Source: a virus
Virus record (IMG/VR): IMGVR_UViG_3300047284_000202
Location: 1-64,000 of that record
Reading direction: 5' to 3' (one strand)
DNA length: 64,000 bases
Position numbers and translations under genes: made by a program. Shown piece after piece: positions 24,398 to 29,665 of this stretch (position 1 is the stretch's first letter; each line of letters starts with the position of its first letter). The notes below the pieces were generated by a model that was given only the letters and a program-made list of their open reading frames with translations, made no database searches and was not told where the DNA came from.

Positions 24398-24832
24398 ATG
24401 GGTAGTTATGAAAATCCTTGGATGTTTAATTCAGAAGTTTTTGAATCGGATAACATTGAAGATTATTTTGGTTTTGTTTATCATATCTACTGCACTGCAA
24501 CTGGTAAGTCGTATATTGGTAGAAAGTATTTCTGGAGTTTCCGCACACCGAAGGGCAAATCTAGAAAGGTTAAATCAGAGTCTGATTGGAAAAATTATTA
24601 TGGATCATGTCCCGAACTCAAAACCGATGTTAAACTTTGGGGCAAAGCATCCTGCAACAGAACAATACTTAGCCTCCATAAAACAAAAGGACAGTGCAAC
24701 TTCGAAGAAACAAAACAACTCTTCTTGAATAATGTACTGACAGAGGCACTGGAGGATGGAAGTCCTGCCTACTACAATTCAAATATTCTCGGAAGATACA
24801 TGCGTAAAGATTACTTTGGGAAGGGGGCTTGA
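24398..24832 (+). CDS. GIY-YIG-like putative endonuclease (SegE-like)
   Basis: 144 residues from the ATG behind GGAGGT. YFGFVYHIYCTATGKSYIGR gives a VYH..YIG version of the GIY-YIG motif, followed by KYFWSFRTPKGKSRK with the basic residues expected on the next helix. Proteins of this kind in cyanophages are often labelled SegE-like. The family cuts DNA, frequently as free-standing homing endonucleases. It sits at the border of the tRNA cluster. A sigma70-type promoter overlaps its 3' end. Confidence 0.7.
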   Translation: MGSYENPWMFNSEVFESDNIEDYFGFVYHIYCTATGKSYIGRKYFWSFRTPKGKSRKVKSESDWKNYYGSCPELKTDVKLWGKASCNRTILSLHKTKGQCNFEETKQLFLNNVLTEALEDGSPAYYNSNILGRYMRKDYFGKGA

Positions 24833-24858
24833 CAGGGCAGGCAGGGGTGCTATATAAT
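24829..24858 (+). promoter_or_regulatory. Sigma70-type promoter at the head of the tRNA cluster
   Basis: TTGACA (24829-24834), 18-base spacer, TATAAT (24853-24858). Both boxes are perfect. It drives the 52-residue gene and tRNA-Arg, probably early in infection by host RNA polymerase. Confidence 0.8.
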
Positions 24859-24884
24859 TACTAGGTAAGCAACGGAGACGACCG

Positions 24885-25043
24885 ATGACTGACAAAGAGA
24901 TTCAAGATTATTTCTACGATTCTCAAATTTATCAATCTACTGTTGATGAACTAGTCGATAAACTCCATGAACTTATCTCTCAGGGTGATTTCTGCAAAGC
25001 ACAATTGGTTGCTGAGACTATCCGAGAGTTGCAATTGGGATAG
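24885..25043 (+). CDS. 52-residue acidic helical protein overlapping a tRNA
   Basis: ATG 27 bases after the -10 box, with GGAG upstream. Sequence MTDKEIQDYFYDSQIYQSTV then VDKLHELISQGDFCKAQLVA suggests three helices. Its last codons and TAG (25041-25043) are the first seven bases of tRNA-Arg, so processing of the tRNA would remove the stop codon from the mRNA. Function unknown. Confidence 0.6.
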   Translation: MTDKEIQDYFYDSQIYQSTVDELVDKLHELISQGDFCKAQLVAETIRELQLG

Positions 25044-25110
25044 TAGCTCAGTGGAATAGAGCAACTGCCTTCTAAGCAGTCGGTCGATGGTTCGAATCCA
25101 TCCTATCTCG
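25037..25110 (+). tRNA. tRNA-Arg(TCT)
   Basis: Acceptor GGGATAG/CTATCTC, D arm GCTC..GAGC, anticodon loop CTTCTAA, T arm with TTCGAAT. Discriminator G, no encoded CCA. Reads AGA, a codon abundant in this AT-rich genome. Confidence 0.93.
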
Positions 25111-25112
25111 TA

Positions 25113-25200
25113 GTCACGGAGAGACTTAAAAAGTACTGGTGGAGTCAATTTTGACCCTATTATGCCCGTCACGGATGGACGTTAACAGCACTGGTCGGGA
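25113..25200 (+). repeat. Two imperfect direct repeats, 55 bases apart
   Basis: Copy A starts at 25113 and copy B at 25168, both with GTCACGGA. They share GAC-TTAA-A-AG-ACTGGT-G over about 32 bases. Copy A continues into the palindrome GTCAATTTTGAC. The stretch has no gene. It lies between tRNA-Arg and the HNH endonuclease, so it may be debris of insertion events there. Confidence 0.45.
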
Positions 25201-25239
25201 ACCCCCCTACGGAGTTTCTAGTTTCTCTCAAAAACTGGT

Positions 25240-25275
25240 GTATCCTATATAAATAAATATAGTTATATAGGATAC
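25240..25275 (+). promoter_or_regulatory. Late promoter inside a ribosome-site-sequestering hairpin
   Basis: GTATCCTATATAA (25240-25252) and TTATATAGGATAC (25263-25275) are a perfect 13-bp inverted repeat ending one base before the HNH ATG. The right arm contains the only ribosome-site-like AGGA. TATAAATA (25248-25255) sits across the left arm and loop. A read-through transcript would fold and hide the start, while a late transcript starting around 25261 would lack the left arm. The same logic is documented for T4 I-TevI. Confidence 0.65.
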
Positions 25276-25276
25276 A

Positions 25277-25711
25277 ATGGCAACTAGAGAACAAAAGTTA
25301 GAAGCAAAAAGACGCTACTATCAAAAAAATAAAAACAAACTAAACTCAGAATCAAGAGAACTCAATACTAGATTGAGATATGAAAAGAAAAACTTTATCA
25401 TAGAATCTCTTGGATCTAAGTGTTGTGAGTGTGGGATTACTGATTGTCTAGAAATAGATCATATCAATCCTGGATTAAAAAAAGATAGAAGATGTCTTTA
25501 TGTTTGTTCTTGGGACAGAATCAAAAGTGAAATGGACAACCTCCAACTTCTCTGTAGTGCATGTCACCATGAAAGATCTCAACTTCAAAAAGATGCTTCG
25601 TGGTTTTATTTTAAAAATCTTCCCCTAGAAGAACAAAATAAAATAATGAAGCAGTTTAAAGAGGGAGGTTCTAACTTGCCTTCCTGGTCCCCGCAAGATA
25701 AGGGACAATAA
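25277..25711 (+). CDS. HNH endonuclease (candidate homing endonuclease)
   Basis: 144 residues. A basic N-terminal helix (EAKRRYYQKNKNK) precedes the HNH core: KCCECGI, LEIDHINPG and LLCSACHHERSQ, giving two CxxC pairs and the D-H dyad. The family cuts DNA with one metal and often acts as a mobile free-standing homing endonuclease. Its position in a tRNA cluster, the repeats upstream and the T4-like leader hairpin all point that way. The start is fixed by the hairpin. Confidence 0.85.
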   Translation: MATREQKLEAKRRYYQKNKNKLNSESRELNTRLRYEKKNFIIESLGSKCCECGITDCLEIDHINPGLKKDRRCLYVCSWDRIKSEMDNLQLLCSACHHERSQLQKDASWFYFKNLPLEEQNKIMKQFKEGGSNLPSWSPQDKGQ

Positions 25712-25712
25712 A

Positions 25713-25774
25713 AATTCTTGCTGGTGCGGATGGGACTCTCTCCCGCCTGGTTTCCAATTTCCAGTCAAAGAATT
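25713..25774 (+). ncRNA. Candidate structured leader upstream of the CpeT-like gene
   Basis: An outer stem AATTCTT (25713-25719)/AAGAATT (25768-25774) encloses two hairpins: one closed by GGGA/TCCC with flanking GC pairs, and one closed by CTGG/CCAG. Together they form a three-way junction. The palindrome AACTTAAGTT then abuts the ATG at 25799. It could be a cis-acting leader or a remnant RNA gene; no family recognised. Confidence 0.4.
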
Positions 25775-25798
25775 GGTGGCGAGCCTGGAACTTAAGTT

Positions 25799-26242
25799 AT
25801 GGAATTCTCTATTGTTGGACAGTACTTGAATCAAAAACAAGCATTTTCTAACCCTGCTTTTTATGCCATGATTCGTGTCATATATAAACAGGTGGGAGAT
25901 AACAAACTTAAGTCCGAAAACTGGTACGAATATTTGTACCCCTCAGGGGAACCTTATAAACAGGAATATCATTCTTATGATATAATATCCCCTACAGAAG
26001 TTGATTTTCAATCCTATAATATGGACTGGGAACCAACCTGTAAATTTAAGTTCACATGGGATGGGAACTTCTGGGTTGCTGAACCATGTGGTGAGTGCGT
26101 AGTAAAGGATATAAAAATAAACAGTACGGTCAAGTTCAATGATCAGGTTTACATTTCCGAAGATGTAGGTTATGATCGAACAGGAAACGTAGTGTTTGGT
26201 CGAGTGGGAATGCCTTTCATTTTTGATAGGATTCCCATTTGA
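25799..26242 (+). CDS. cpeT: CpeT/CpcT-like phycobiliprotein lyase
   Basis: 147 residues. The pattern VGQYLNQKQAFSNPAFYAMI (G-x-Y-x-N-x-x-Q-A-x-x-N-P), then WYEYLYPSGEPYKQEYHSY, VAEPCGECVV and DVGYDRTGNVVFGRVGMPF matches phage CpeT-family proteins as I remember them. T-type lyases attach phycoerythrobilin or phycocyanobilin to a Cys of the phycobiliprotein beta subunit. Cyanophages of Synechococcus carry such genes, perhaps to keep phycobilisomes working. Substrate is unknown. It lies between tRNA genes, next to an HNH gene. Confidence 0.75.
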   Translation: MEFSIVGQYLNQKQAFSNPAFYAMIRVIYKQVGDNKLKSENWYEYLYPSGEPYKQEYHSYDIISPTEVDFQSYNMDWEPTCKFKFTWDGNFWVAEPCGECVVKDIKINSTVKFNDQVYISEDVGYDRTGNVVFGRVGMPFIFDRIPI

Positions 26243-26247
26243 TTCCT

Positions 26248-26327
26248 GCCCAAGTGGTGAAATTGGTATACACGCTTGACTTAGGATCAAGTGCTTCGGC
26301 GTGGAGGTTCGAGTCCTCTCTTGGGTA
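26248..26327 (+). tRNA. tRNA-Leu(TAG)
   Basis: Acceptor GCCCAAG/CTTGGGT, anticodon loop CTTAGGA, variable arm TGCTTCGGCG of class II type, T loop TTCGAGT. Reads CUA. Discriminator A, no encoded CCA. Confidence 0.92.
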
Positions 26328-26329
26328 TT

Positions 26330-26401
26330 ACTCTGGTAGTCTATTGGTAAGGACGGGTGGACAACACACATGGAAACTAGGTTCGATTCCTAGACAGAGG
26401 A
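26330..26401 (+). pseudogene. Degenerate tRNA-like element
   Basis: Has a good T arm (CTAGG TTCGATT CCTAG), a D arm (GTCT..GGAC) and a 5-bp acceptor core (CTCTG/CAGAG). The anticodon region (GGGTG GACAACA CACAT) pairs poorly and lacks the universal T33, so no anticodon can be assigned. Probably a decayed tRNA. Confidence 0.45.
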
Positions 26402-26423
26402 AATAAGGTAAGGAAAGTAAAAG

Positions 26424-26504
26424 GAGCATGGGAACCGTATGGAGATACCGCACCTGCCTTGTTAACACCCCTCAAGCCTATCAACGATGCTCAAACAGAG
26501 GGGT
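26424..26504 (+). ncRNA. Candidate pseudoknot RNA upstream of tRNA-Gly
   Basis: GAGCAT (26424-26429) pairs with ATGCTC (26487-26492), and ACCCCTC (26467-26473) pairs with GAGGGGT (26498-26504). The two helices interleave as an H-type pseudoknot. A small hairpin GTAT-ggag-ATAC lies inside. It ends five bases before tRNA-Gly and contains no convincing gene. Confidence 0.4.
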
Positions 26505-26508
26505 CACT

Positions 26509-26580
26509 GCGGATTTAATTCAGTGGTAGAATGGCTGCCTTCCAAGCAGTTCGTCAGGGGTTCGAATCCCCTAATCCGCT
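26509..26580 (+). tRNA. tRNA-Gly(TCC)
   Basis: Acceptor GCGGATT/AATCCGC, anticodon loop CTTCCAA, T arm AGGGG TTCGAAT CCCCT. Reads GGA. No encoded CCA. Confidence 0.94.
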
Positions 26581-26595
26581 TGAGTTCTAAACTCT

Positions 26596-26603
26596 TATAA
26601 ATA
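26596..26603 (+). promoter_or_regulatory. Consensus T4-type late promoter TATAAATA
   Basis: Lies 23 bases before the ATG at 26626, between tRNA-Gly and a short gene that ends at a terminator: a self-contained late unit in the tRNA cluster. Confidence 0.55.
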
Positions 26604-26625
26604 AATTCATTAAAGGTCGAAAATC

Positions 26626-26724
26626 ATGAACACTGCATTTATCCAAGAGCATATTAAGTTTAACGATTACCGTTGGTATATCGTGGGAACCCCCTTTTGC
26701 GATAAATCAGTAAAACTTATGTAA
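26626..26724 (+). CDS. 32-residue peptide with its own late promoter
   Basis: ATG behind AAAGGT, TAA at 26722-26724. Sequence begins MNTAFIQEHIKFNDYRWYIV; no family recognised. The support is contextual: consensus late box, ribosome site, short frame and a strong terminator form a complete unit. Confidence 0.4.
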   Translation: MNTAFIQEHIKFNDYRWYIVGTPFCDKSVKLM

Positions 26725-26748
26725 GACCACTGATACATCAGCAAAACT

Positions 26749-26783
26749 TAAGGGGGGCAGGTTGCAAAACCACCCCCCTTTTG
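26749..26783 (+). terminator. Terminator within the tRNA cluster
   Basis: GGGGGG..GGTT, loop GCAA, AACC..CCCCCC, then TTTT. A second hairpin GGTGGG-AGA-CCCACC (26800-26814) follows, without a T tract, just before tRNA-Lys. Confidence 0.75.
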
Positions 26784-26839
26784 CTATGGTAGATTCATCG
26801 GTGGGAGACCCACCAGCACCTCGAAAATTTAAACCTCAT

Positions 26840-26911
26840 GGGTCTGTAACTCAACGGTAGAGTAACGGGCTTTTAACCTGGAAGTTGTGGGTTCGAGTCC
26901 CACCAGACCCA
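26840..26911 (+). tRNA. tRNA-Lys(TTT)
   Basis: Acceptor GGGTCTG/CAGACCC, anticodon loop CTTTTAA, T arm GTGGG TTCGAGT CCCAC. Reads AAA/AAG. No encoded CCA. Confidence 0.92.
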
Positions 26912-26914
26912 TAT

Positions 26915-27005
26915 GAGAGAGTGGCTACTGTTGGCAATACGTGTGGCTGCGGTCTGTAAAACCGTTACATAAGAACCATCGGGGGTTCAATTCCCTCCTC
27001 TCTCA
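26915..27005 (+). tRNA. tRNA-Tyr(GTA)
   Basis: Acceptor GAGAGAG/CTCTCTC, anticodon loop CTGTAAA, long class II variable arm as usual for bacterial tRNA-Tyr, T loop TTCAATT. Discriminator A. Confidence 0.92.
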
Positions 27006-27009
27006 CCTT

Positions 27010-27081
27010 GGCCCTATAGTGAAGTGGCTATCACGCATCTCTGTCCAAGATGTATCACGAGTTCGAATCTCGTTAGGGTCG
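27010..27081 (+). tRNA. tRNA-Asp(GTC)
   Basis: Acceptor GGCCCTA/TAGGGTC, anticodon loop CTGTCCA, T arm ACGAG TTCGAAT CTCGT, discriminator G. Confidence 0.92.
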
Positions 27082-27084
27082 TTG

Positions 27085-27255
27085 AGAGTCAGTATTCTAA
27101 CTCTCACGCATTTCTTAGAGTTTGCCAGTGTGTAGAGAAATGTTGTAGCAAGAACTGGAATTGGGGAGGGATTTCTAACCACCATCGGATGATGGCAGGA
27201 TTCATAAGGCTACGAAGCGTAATCCGTAAGTAACTTCGTGTGGGATACCCCTCCC
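27085..27255 (+). ncRNA. Candidate structured RNA between tRNA-Asp and tRNA-Glu
   Basis: No gene in these 170 bases. Seen: hairpin GAGAGT/ACTCTC (27085-27106), whose right arm can instead pair with AGAGTT near 27117; a domain closed by GGGAGGG (27164-27170)/CCCTCCC (27249-27255); inside it CCATC-ggat-GATGG (27182-27195) and ACGAAG/CTTCGT (27212-27239). No tRNA T arm. It could be a phage small RNA or a processing element. Confidence 0.45.
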
Positions 27256-27259
27256 ATCT

Positions 27260-27331
27260 GGTCCTATCGTCTAGTGGTGAGGACATCACTCTTTCACAGT
27301 GAAGACACGGGTTCAAATCCCGTTAGGACTA
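27260..27331 (+). tRNA. tRNA-Glu(TTC)
   Basis: Acceptor GGTCCTA/TAGGACT (one G-T pair), anticodon loop CTTTCAC, T arm ACGGG TTCAAAT CCCGT. Confidence 0.92.
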
Positions 27332-27334
27332 TAT

Positions 27335-27410
27335 CGGGGAGTAGCTCAGTTGGTAGAGCACATGTCTGAAGAACATGGTGTCGGTGGTTCAATTCCACCC
27401 TCTTCGACCA
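27335..27410 (+). tRNA. tRNA-Phe(GAA), CCA encoded
   Basis: Acceptor CGGGGAG/CTCTTCG with two G-T pairs, anticodon loop CTGAAGA, T loop TTCAATT, then A and an encoded CCA (27408-27410). Confidence 0.92.
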
Positions 27411-27483
27411 GGAAACATAGCTTAGTTGGTAAAGCATTCGACTGATAATCGAAAGAGCACTGGTTCGAGTCCAGTTGTTTCCA
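27411..27483 (+). tRNA. tRNA-Ile(GAT)
   Basis: Begins on the base after tRNA-Phe. Acceptor GGAAACA/TGTTTCC, anticodon loop CTGATAA, T arm ACTGG TTCGAGT CCAGT. Confidence 0.94.
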
Positions 27484-27485
27484 TT

Positions 27486-27568
27486 GGAAGATTGGCAGAG
27501 TGGTTAATGCAGAGGTTTGCTAAACCTTGAGGGTCACACCTCCGTTGGTTCGAATCCAACATCTTCCG
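27486..27568 (+). tRNA. tRNA-Ser(GCT)
   Basis: Acceptor GGAAGAT/ATCTTCC, anticodon loop TTGCTAA, long variable arm (GAGGGTCACACCTCC), T loop TTCGAAT, discriminator G. Confidence 0.94.
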
Positions 27569-27571
27569 TTT

Positions 27572-27645
27572 GGCAGTATAGCTCAGTCTGGTAGAGCACG
27601 GGTCTCATATTCCTATGGACGGTGGTTCAAATCCATCTACTGTCA
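27572..27645 (+). tRNA. tRNA with CAT anticodon (Met or Ile2), weak anticodon stem
   Basis: Acceptor GGCAGTA/TACTGTC, D arm GCTC..GAGC, T loop TTCAAAT, loop CTCATAT. The anticodon stem CGGGT/TCCTA has only three pairs, the terminal ones being C-A and T-T. CAT may be elongator Met or lysidine-modified Ile2; sequence alone does not decide. Confidence 0.75.
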
Positions 27646-27646
27646 T

Positions 27647-27720
27647 GTGACGTTAGCCTAGTGGTAAGGCAGTGGTTTGTGGAACCACCTAGATGGGTTC
27701 AATTCCCATACGTCACCCCA
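27647..27720 (+). tRNA. tRNA-His(GTG), CCA encoded
   Basis: Acceptor GTGACGT/ACGTCAC, anticodon loop TTGTGGA, T arm ATGGG TTCAATT CCCAT, then C and CCA. The C discriminator is typical of His. Confidence 0.93.
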
Positions 27721-27721
27721 T

Positions 27722-27795
27722 TGAGAAATCGTCTAACGGTAGGACACCTCCCTTTGAAGGAGTTTATCTAGGTTCGAGTCCTAGTTTCTCAGCCA
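27722..27795 (+). tRNA. tRNA-Gln(TTG), CCA encoded
   Basis: Acceptor TGAGAAA/TTTCTCA, anticodon loop CTTTGAA, T arm CTAGG TTCGAGT CCTAG, then G and CCA. Confidence 0.93.
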
Positions 27796-27870
27796 GTTGG
27801 GTTGGTCTAATGGTAAGATGCAGGTCTCCAAAACCTTGCGATGGGGGTTCAAATCCCTCACCCTTCGCCA
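27796..27870 (+). tRNA. tRNA-Trp(CCA), CCA encoded
   Basis: Anticodon loop CTCCAAA, T loop TTCAAAT, discriminator G and encoded CCA. The acceptor GTTGGGT/ACCCTTC carries two adjacent T-T mismatches at pairs 2 and 3, an unusual weak spot. Confidence 0.85.
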
Positions 27871-27871
27871 T

Positions 27872-27946
27872 CCTCTCTTAGCTCAGTGGATATAGAGCAC
27901 TTGACTACGGATCAAGGTGTCCTAGGTTCGAATCCTAGAGAGAGGG
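27872..27946 (+). tRNA. tRNA-Arg(ACG)
   Basis: Acceptor CCTCTCT/AGAGAGG, anticodon loop CTACGGA (A34 normally becomes inosine), T arm CTAGG TTCGAAT CCTAG. Confidence 0.93.
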
Positions 27947-27947
27947 C

Positions 27948-27976
27948 TTGACAGACTGCTTCTGGTCTGTTACTAT
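27948..27976 (+). promoter_or_regulatory. Sigma70-type promoter with internal inverted repeat
   Basis: TTGACA (27948-27953), 17-base spacer, TACTAT (27971-27976), two bases after tRNA-Arg. ACAGAC..GTCTGT forms an inverted repeat from the -35 box through the spacer, possibly an operator. Confidence 0.6.
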
Positions 27977-28001
27977 ATACTATGTGATCAGGGACAAATT
28001 T

Positions 28002-28157
28002 ATGTCACTATTATCAAAACAAGATCGAGACCTAACGGTTGAAGCAATTGAGTTCTATCTTTTTAATAAAAAGTTTGATCTCTCTGAGGAGAAAATCATG
28101 CAACTCAATGCCCTTAGGAACTGGATCCAATTAGAAAATTTTAAGCATGAAAATTAA
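28002..28157 (+). CDS. 51-residue hypothetical protein
   Basis: ATG 26 bases after the promoter at 27948. Sequence begins MSLLSKQDRDLTVEAIEFYL; three probable helices, no motif. Overlaps the next gene by 11 bases. A TTG further upstream is inside the promoter and is not favoured. Confidence 0.55.
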   Translation: MSLLSKQDRDLTVEAIEFYLFNKKFDLSEEKIMQLNALRNWIQLENFKHEN

Positions 28158-28320
28158 TCTCTGGTATTGTGAAACGATGAAACAATGGAGGTGGACTCTA
28201 ATTGATGATCATCGTCCAATTGTTAAAATGGAATCTGGTCAACAACCAGATCTTCGAGTAGCAATGAATGACATTGCTACTACTGTTGAATATATGTTAG
28301 AAAATAGTGGGGAAGTGTAA
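28147..28320 (+). CDS. Conserved cyanophage small protein overlapping a tRNA
   Basis: 57 residues starting MKINLWYCETMKQWRWTLID, then MESGQQPDLRVAMNDIATTV. I recall very similar short proteins in other cyanophages; function unknown. The last 15 bases, including TAA, are also the 5' end of tRNA-Met (28306), a second case of a gene ending inside a tRNA. Confidence 0.65.
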   Translation: MKINLWYCETMKQWRWTLIDDHRPIVKMESGQQPDLRVAMNDIATTVEYMLENSGEV

Positions 28321-28380
28321 CGGTTGCACAGAAGTCTCATAAGCTTCAGGTAGATGGTTCAATTCCATCCCCCGCCACCA
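28306..28380 (+). tRNA. tRNA with CAT anticodon (Met or Ile2), CCA encoded
   Basis: Anticodon arm GAAGT CTCATAA GCTTC, T arm GATGG TTCAATT CCATC, acceptor AGTGGGG/CCCCGCC with an A-C mismatch at the first pair, then A and CCA. It lacks the three G-C pairs of an initiator anticodon stem, so elongator Met or Ile2 is more likely. Confidence 0.82.
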
Positions 28381-28386
28381 AATCAT

Positions 28387-28458
28387 TCCCCTATAGCTCA
28401 ACGGCAGAGCAGAGAGCTGTTAACTCTAAGGTTCCTCGTTCGAATCGAGGTGGGGGAG
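28387..28458 (+). tRNA. tRNA-Asn(GTT)
   Basis: Acceptor TCCCCTA/TGGGGGA, anticodon loop CTGTTAA, T loop TTCGAAT, discriminator G. Last tRNA of the main cluster. Confidence 0.93.
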
Positions 28459-28493
28459 TCCGTGTGAAGGAAGTGTTAAAGGAGAAGTAAACT

Positions 28494-28841
28494 ATGAATT
28501 CAAATAATTTTGAGCAACTTGATTTTAAAAACTTAGAATCAAAATCTAGGTTTGCTTCTCTTTTTCCAAAAGATATTAAATTCTTAATTAAAGCAGTTGA
28601 GAATTTTTCAGTAGGGTCTGATACAGACCCTATTTCTGGATTCAGTGATTCTGTTATGATGAAAGAAAGAGTTCTTCTTAAACTTGAAGCATATCTAGAA
28701 CTCTTCGGAGGCAAAGATCCAGAAATGATTGATCCAGAATTTATTAAACATCATATGCCCGATGAATTCAAACAAAAATATTTTGAACAAATTCAAAATC
28801 TTCATCAAAAGCACACTAAGAAATTTCCTGCGAGATACTGA
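28494..28841 (+). CDS. 115-residue hypothetical protein
   Basis: ATG behind AAAGGAGAA. Helical and charged (FASLFPKDIKFLIKAVENF; MMKERVLLKLEAYLELFG). No recognised domain. A Cys-rich reading frame in the +1 frame (28762-28998) overlaps and follows its end. Confidence 0.6.
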   Translation: MNSNNFEQLDFKNLESKSRFASLFPKDIKFLIKAVENFSVGSDTDPISGFSDSVMMKERVLLKLEAYLELFGGKDPEMIDPEFIKHHMPDEFKQKYFEQIQNLHQKHTKKFPARY

Positions 28842-28998
28842 TAGTATAAATTCCAGTTCAAGCAGACAGTGCTCAAAGTGTCATGAGGTGAAACCCCTTG
28901 ACAGGGACCACTACCAGGTGGTAAAGTACTTTCGTACAGGATTCTCCTACTACTGCAATGAGTGTAGCAAACCTAAACCCCGTGAAAGTTCTTCTTGA
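28762..28998 (+). CDS. Zinc-ribbon small protein, start uncertain
   Basis: The informative part is downstream of 28841: CSKCHEVKPLDRDHYQ and YYCNECSKPK give two CxxC pairs about 25 residues apart, the zinc ribbon often found at the N-terminus of HNH endonucleases. The first ATG in frame is 28762, inside the previous gene, without a clear ribosome site. It may be a truncated nuclease remnant. Codons from 28870 to 28980 are GC-rich. Overlaps the next gene by 41 bases. Confidence 0.45.
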   Translation: MNSNKNILNKFKIFIKSTLRNFLRDTDSINSSSSRQCSKCHEVKPLDRDHYQVVKYFRTGFSYYCNECSKPKPRESSS

Positions 28999-29221
28999 AA
29001 GAGAAGGTTATCGATTTGTAGAAAAAGGTATTCTAGAAATTAATGGTAAACCAGACTTTCGTTTGCAGAAACAAAACTACTATACCAAACGGTGGTATGA
29101 CATTTATCTTTTTGATAATGGTATGCAATGCTCTCTAGCAATGGAGGATATTGAATATGCAAAATGGTTAGATCCTGATCGAGTTCCATGTTACATTAAG
29201 GGAGATGACGACGATGAATGA
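28958..29221 (+). CDS. 87-residue conserved hypothetical protein
   Basis: MSVANLNPVKVLLEREGYRF then NGKPDFRLQKQNYYTKRWYD and an acidic end DDDDE. Alternating strand-like segments suggest a small alpha/beta fold. No function known. Overlaps the following gene at the acidic tail. Confidence 0.55.
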   Translation: MSVANLNPVKVLLEREGYRFVEKGILEINGKPDFRLQKQNYYTKRWYDIYLFDNGMQCSLAMEDIEYAKWLDPDRVPCYIKGDDDDE

Positions 29222-29417
29222 TCGTGCTTTGTATCAACTTGAACGTGCTATTGATGCACTTTCACAAATGGCAAAATATCTAAGGGAAGAACAGACACCT
29301 GTTTCATTTACTGATCTGAGTTCTGGATATAATCATTCTTCTTACTGGTATGATTTTGATCGAAATCAACCAATCAATTTTGCTTCTTCTAGTTCTCCTG
29401 ATGTTATTGTTTTCTAA
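29214..29417 (+). CDS. 67-residue hypothetical protein
   Basis: Start at 29214 because GGGAG lies eight bases before; an ATG at 29205 is the alternative. An N-terminal helix (YQLERAIDALSQMAKYLREE) is followed by a Ser/Tyr/Asn-rich tail. Function unknown. Confidence 0.5.
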   Translation: MNDRALYQLERAIDALSQMAKYLREEQTPVSFTDLSSGYNHSSYWYDFDRNQPINFASSSSPDVIVF

Positions 29418-29419
29418 TT

Positions 29420-29665
29420 ATGCTCCGTATCAAAGTCGAACTTGAACCTTTCGGTATGACGATTGGTGGTAAACAACTTGCAGAGATTCGTATCTGGAAT
29501 TCCACTGGAAAGGGTCTCACTGCAAAACATAATTATGAATATGAAGTATACGAACCAACTCCTCTGAATGGAGAACCTATCATGAAACGTGGTAGTGTGA
29601 AAGGTTACGATAGACAGCAACCAGTTCTCAATCTGGTCAAAGAGGTCTTGACAGATTTGGACTGA
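29420..29665 (+). CDS. 81-residue conserved hypothetical protein
   Basis: ATG two bases after the previous stop. Beta-rich sequence (RIKVELEPFGMTIGGKQLAE; YEYEVYEPTPLNGEPIMKRG) ending in a helix. It resembles small proteins next to hli/petF in other cyanophages, from memory; function unknown. The hli promoter lies in its last codons. Confidence 0.6.
   Translation: MLRIKVELEPFGMTIGGKQLAEIRIWNSTGKGLTAKHNYEYEVYEPTPLNGEPIMKRGSVKGYDRQQPVLNLVKEVLTDLD

Noticed and set aside
25713-25774. A tRNA on either strand upstream of the CpeT-like gene
   Set aside because: Only two inner arms, no T loop sequence and no usable anticodon.
26424-26504. The pseudoknot as a phage tmRNA
   Set aside because: No tRNA-like Ala acceptor domain and no tag-like reading frame ending in a typical degradation signal.
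26428-26529. A 33-codon frame starting ATGGGAACC in the tRNA cluster
   Set aside because: It has AAAGGAG too close to the ATG, overlaps tRNA-Gly and is better explained by the pseudoknot helices.
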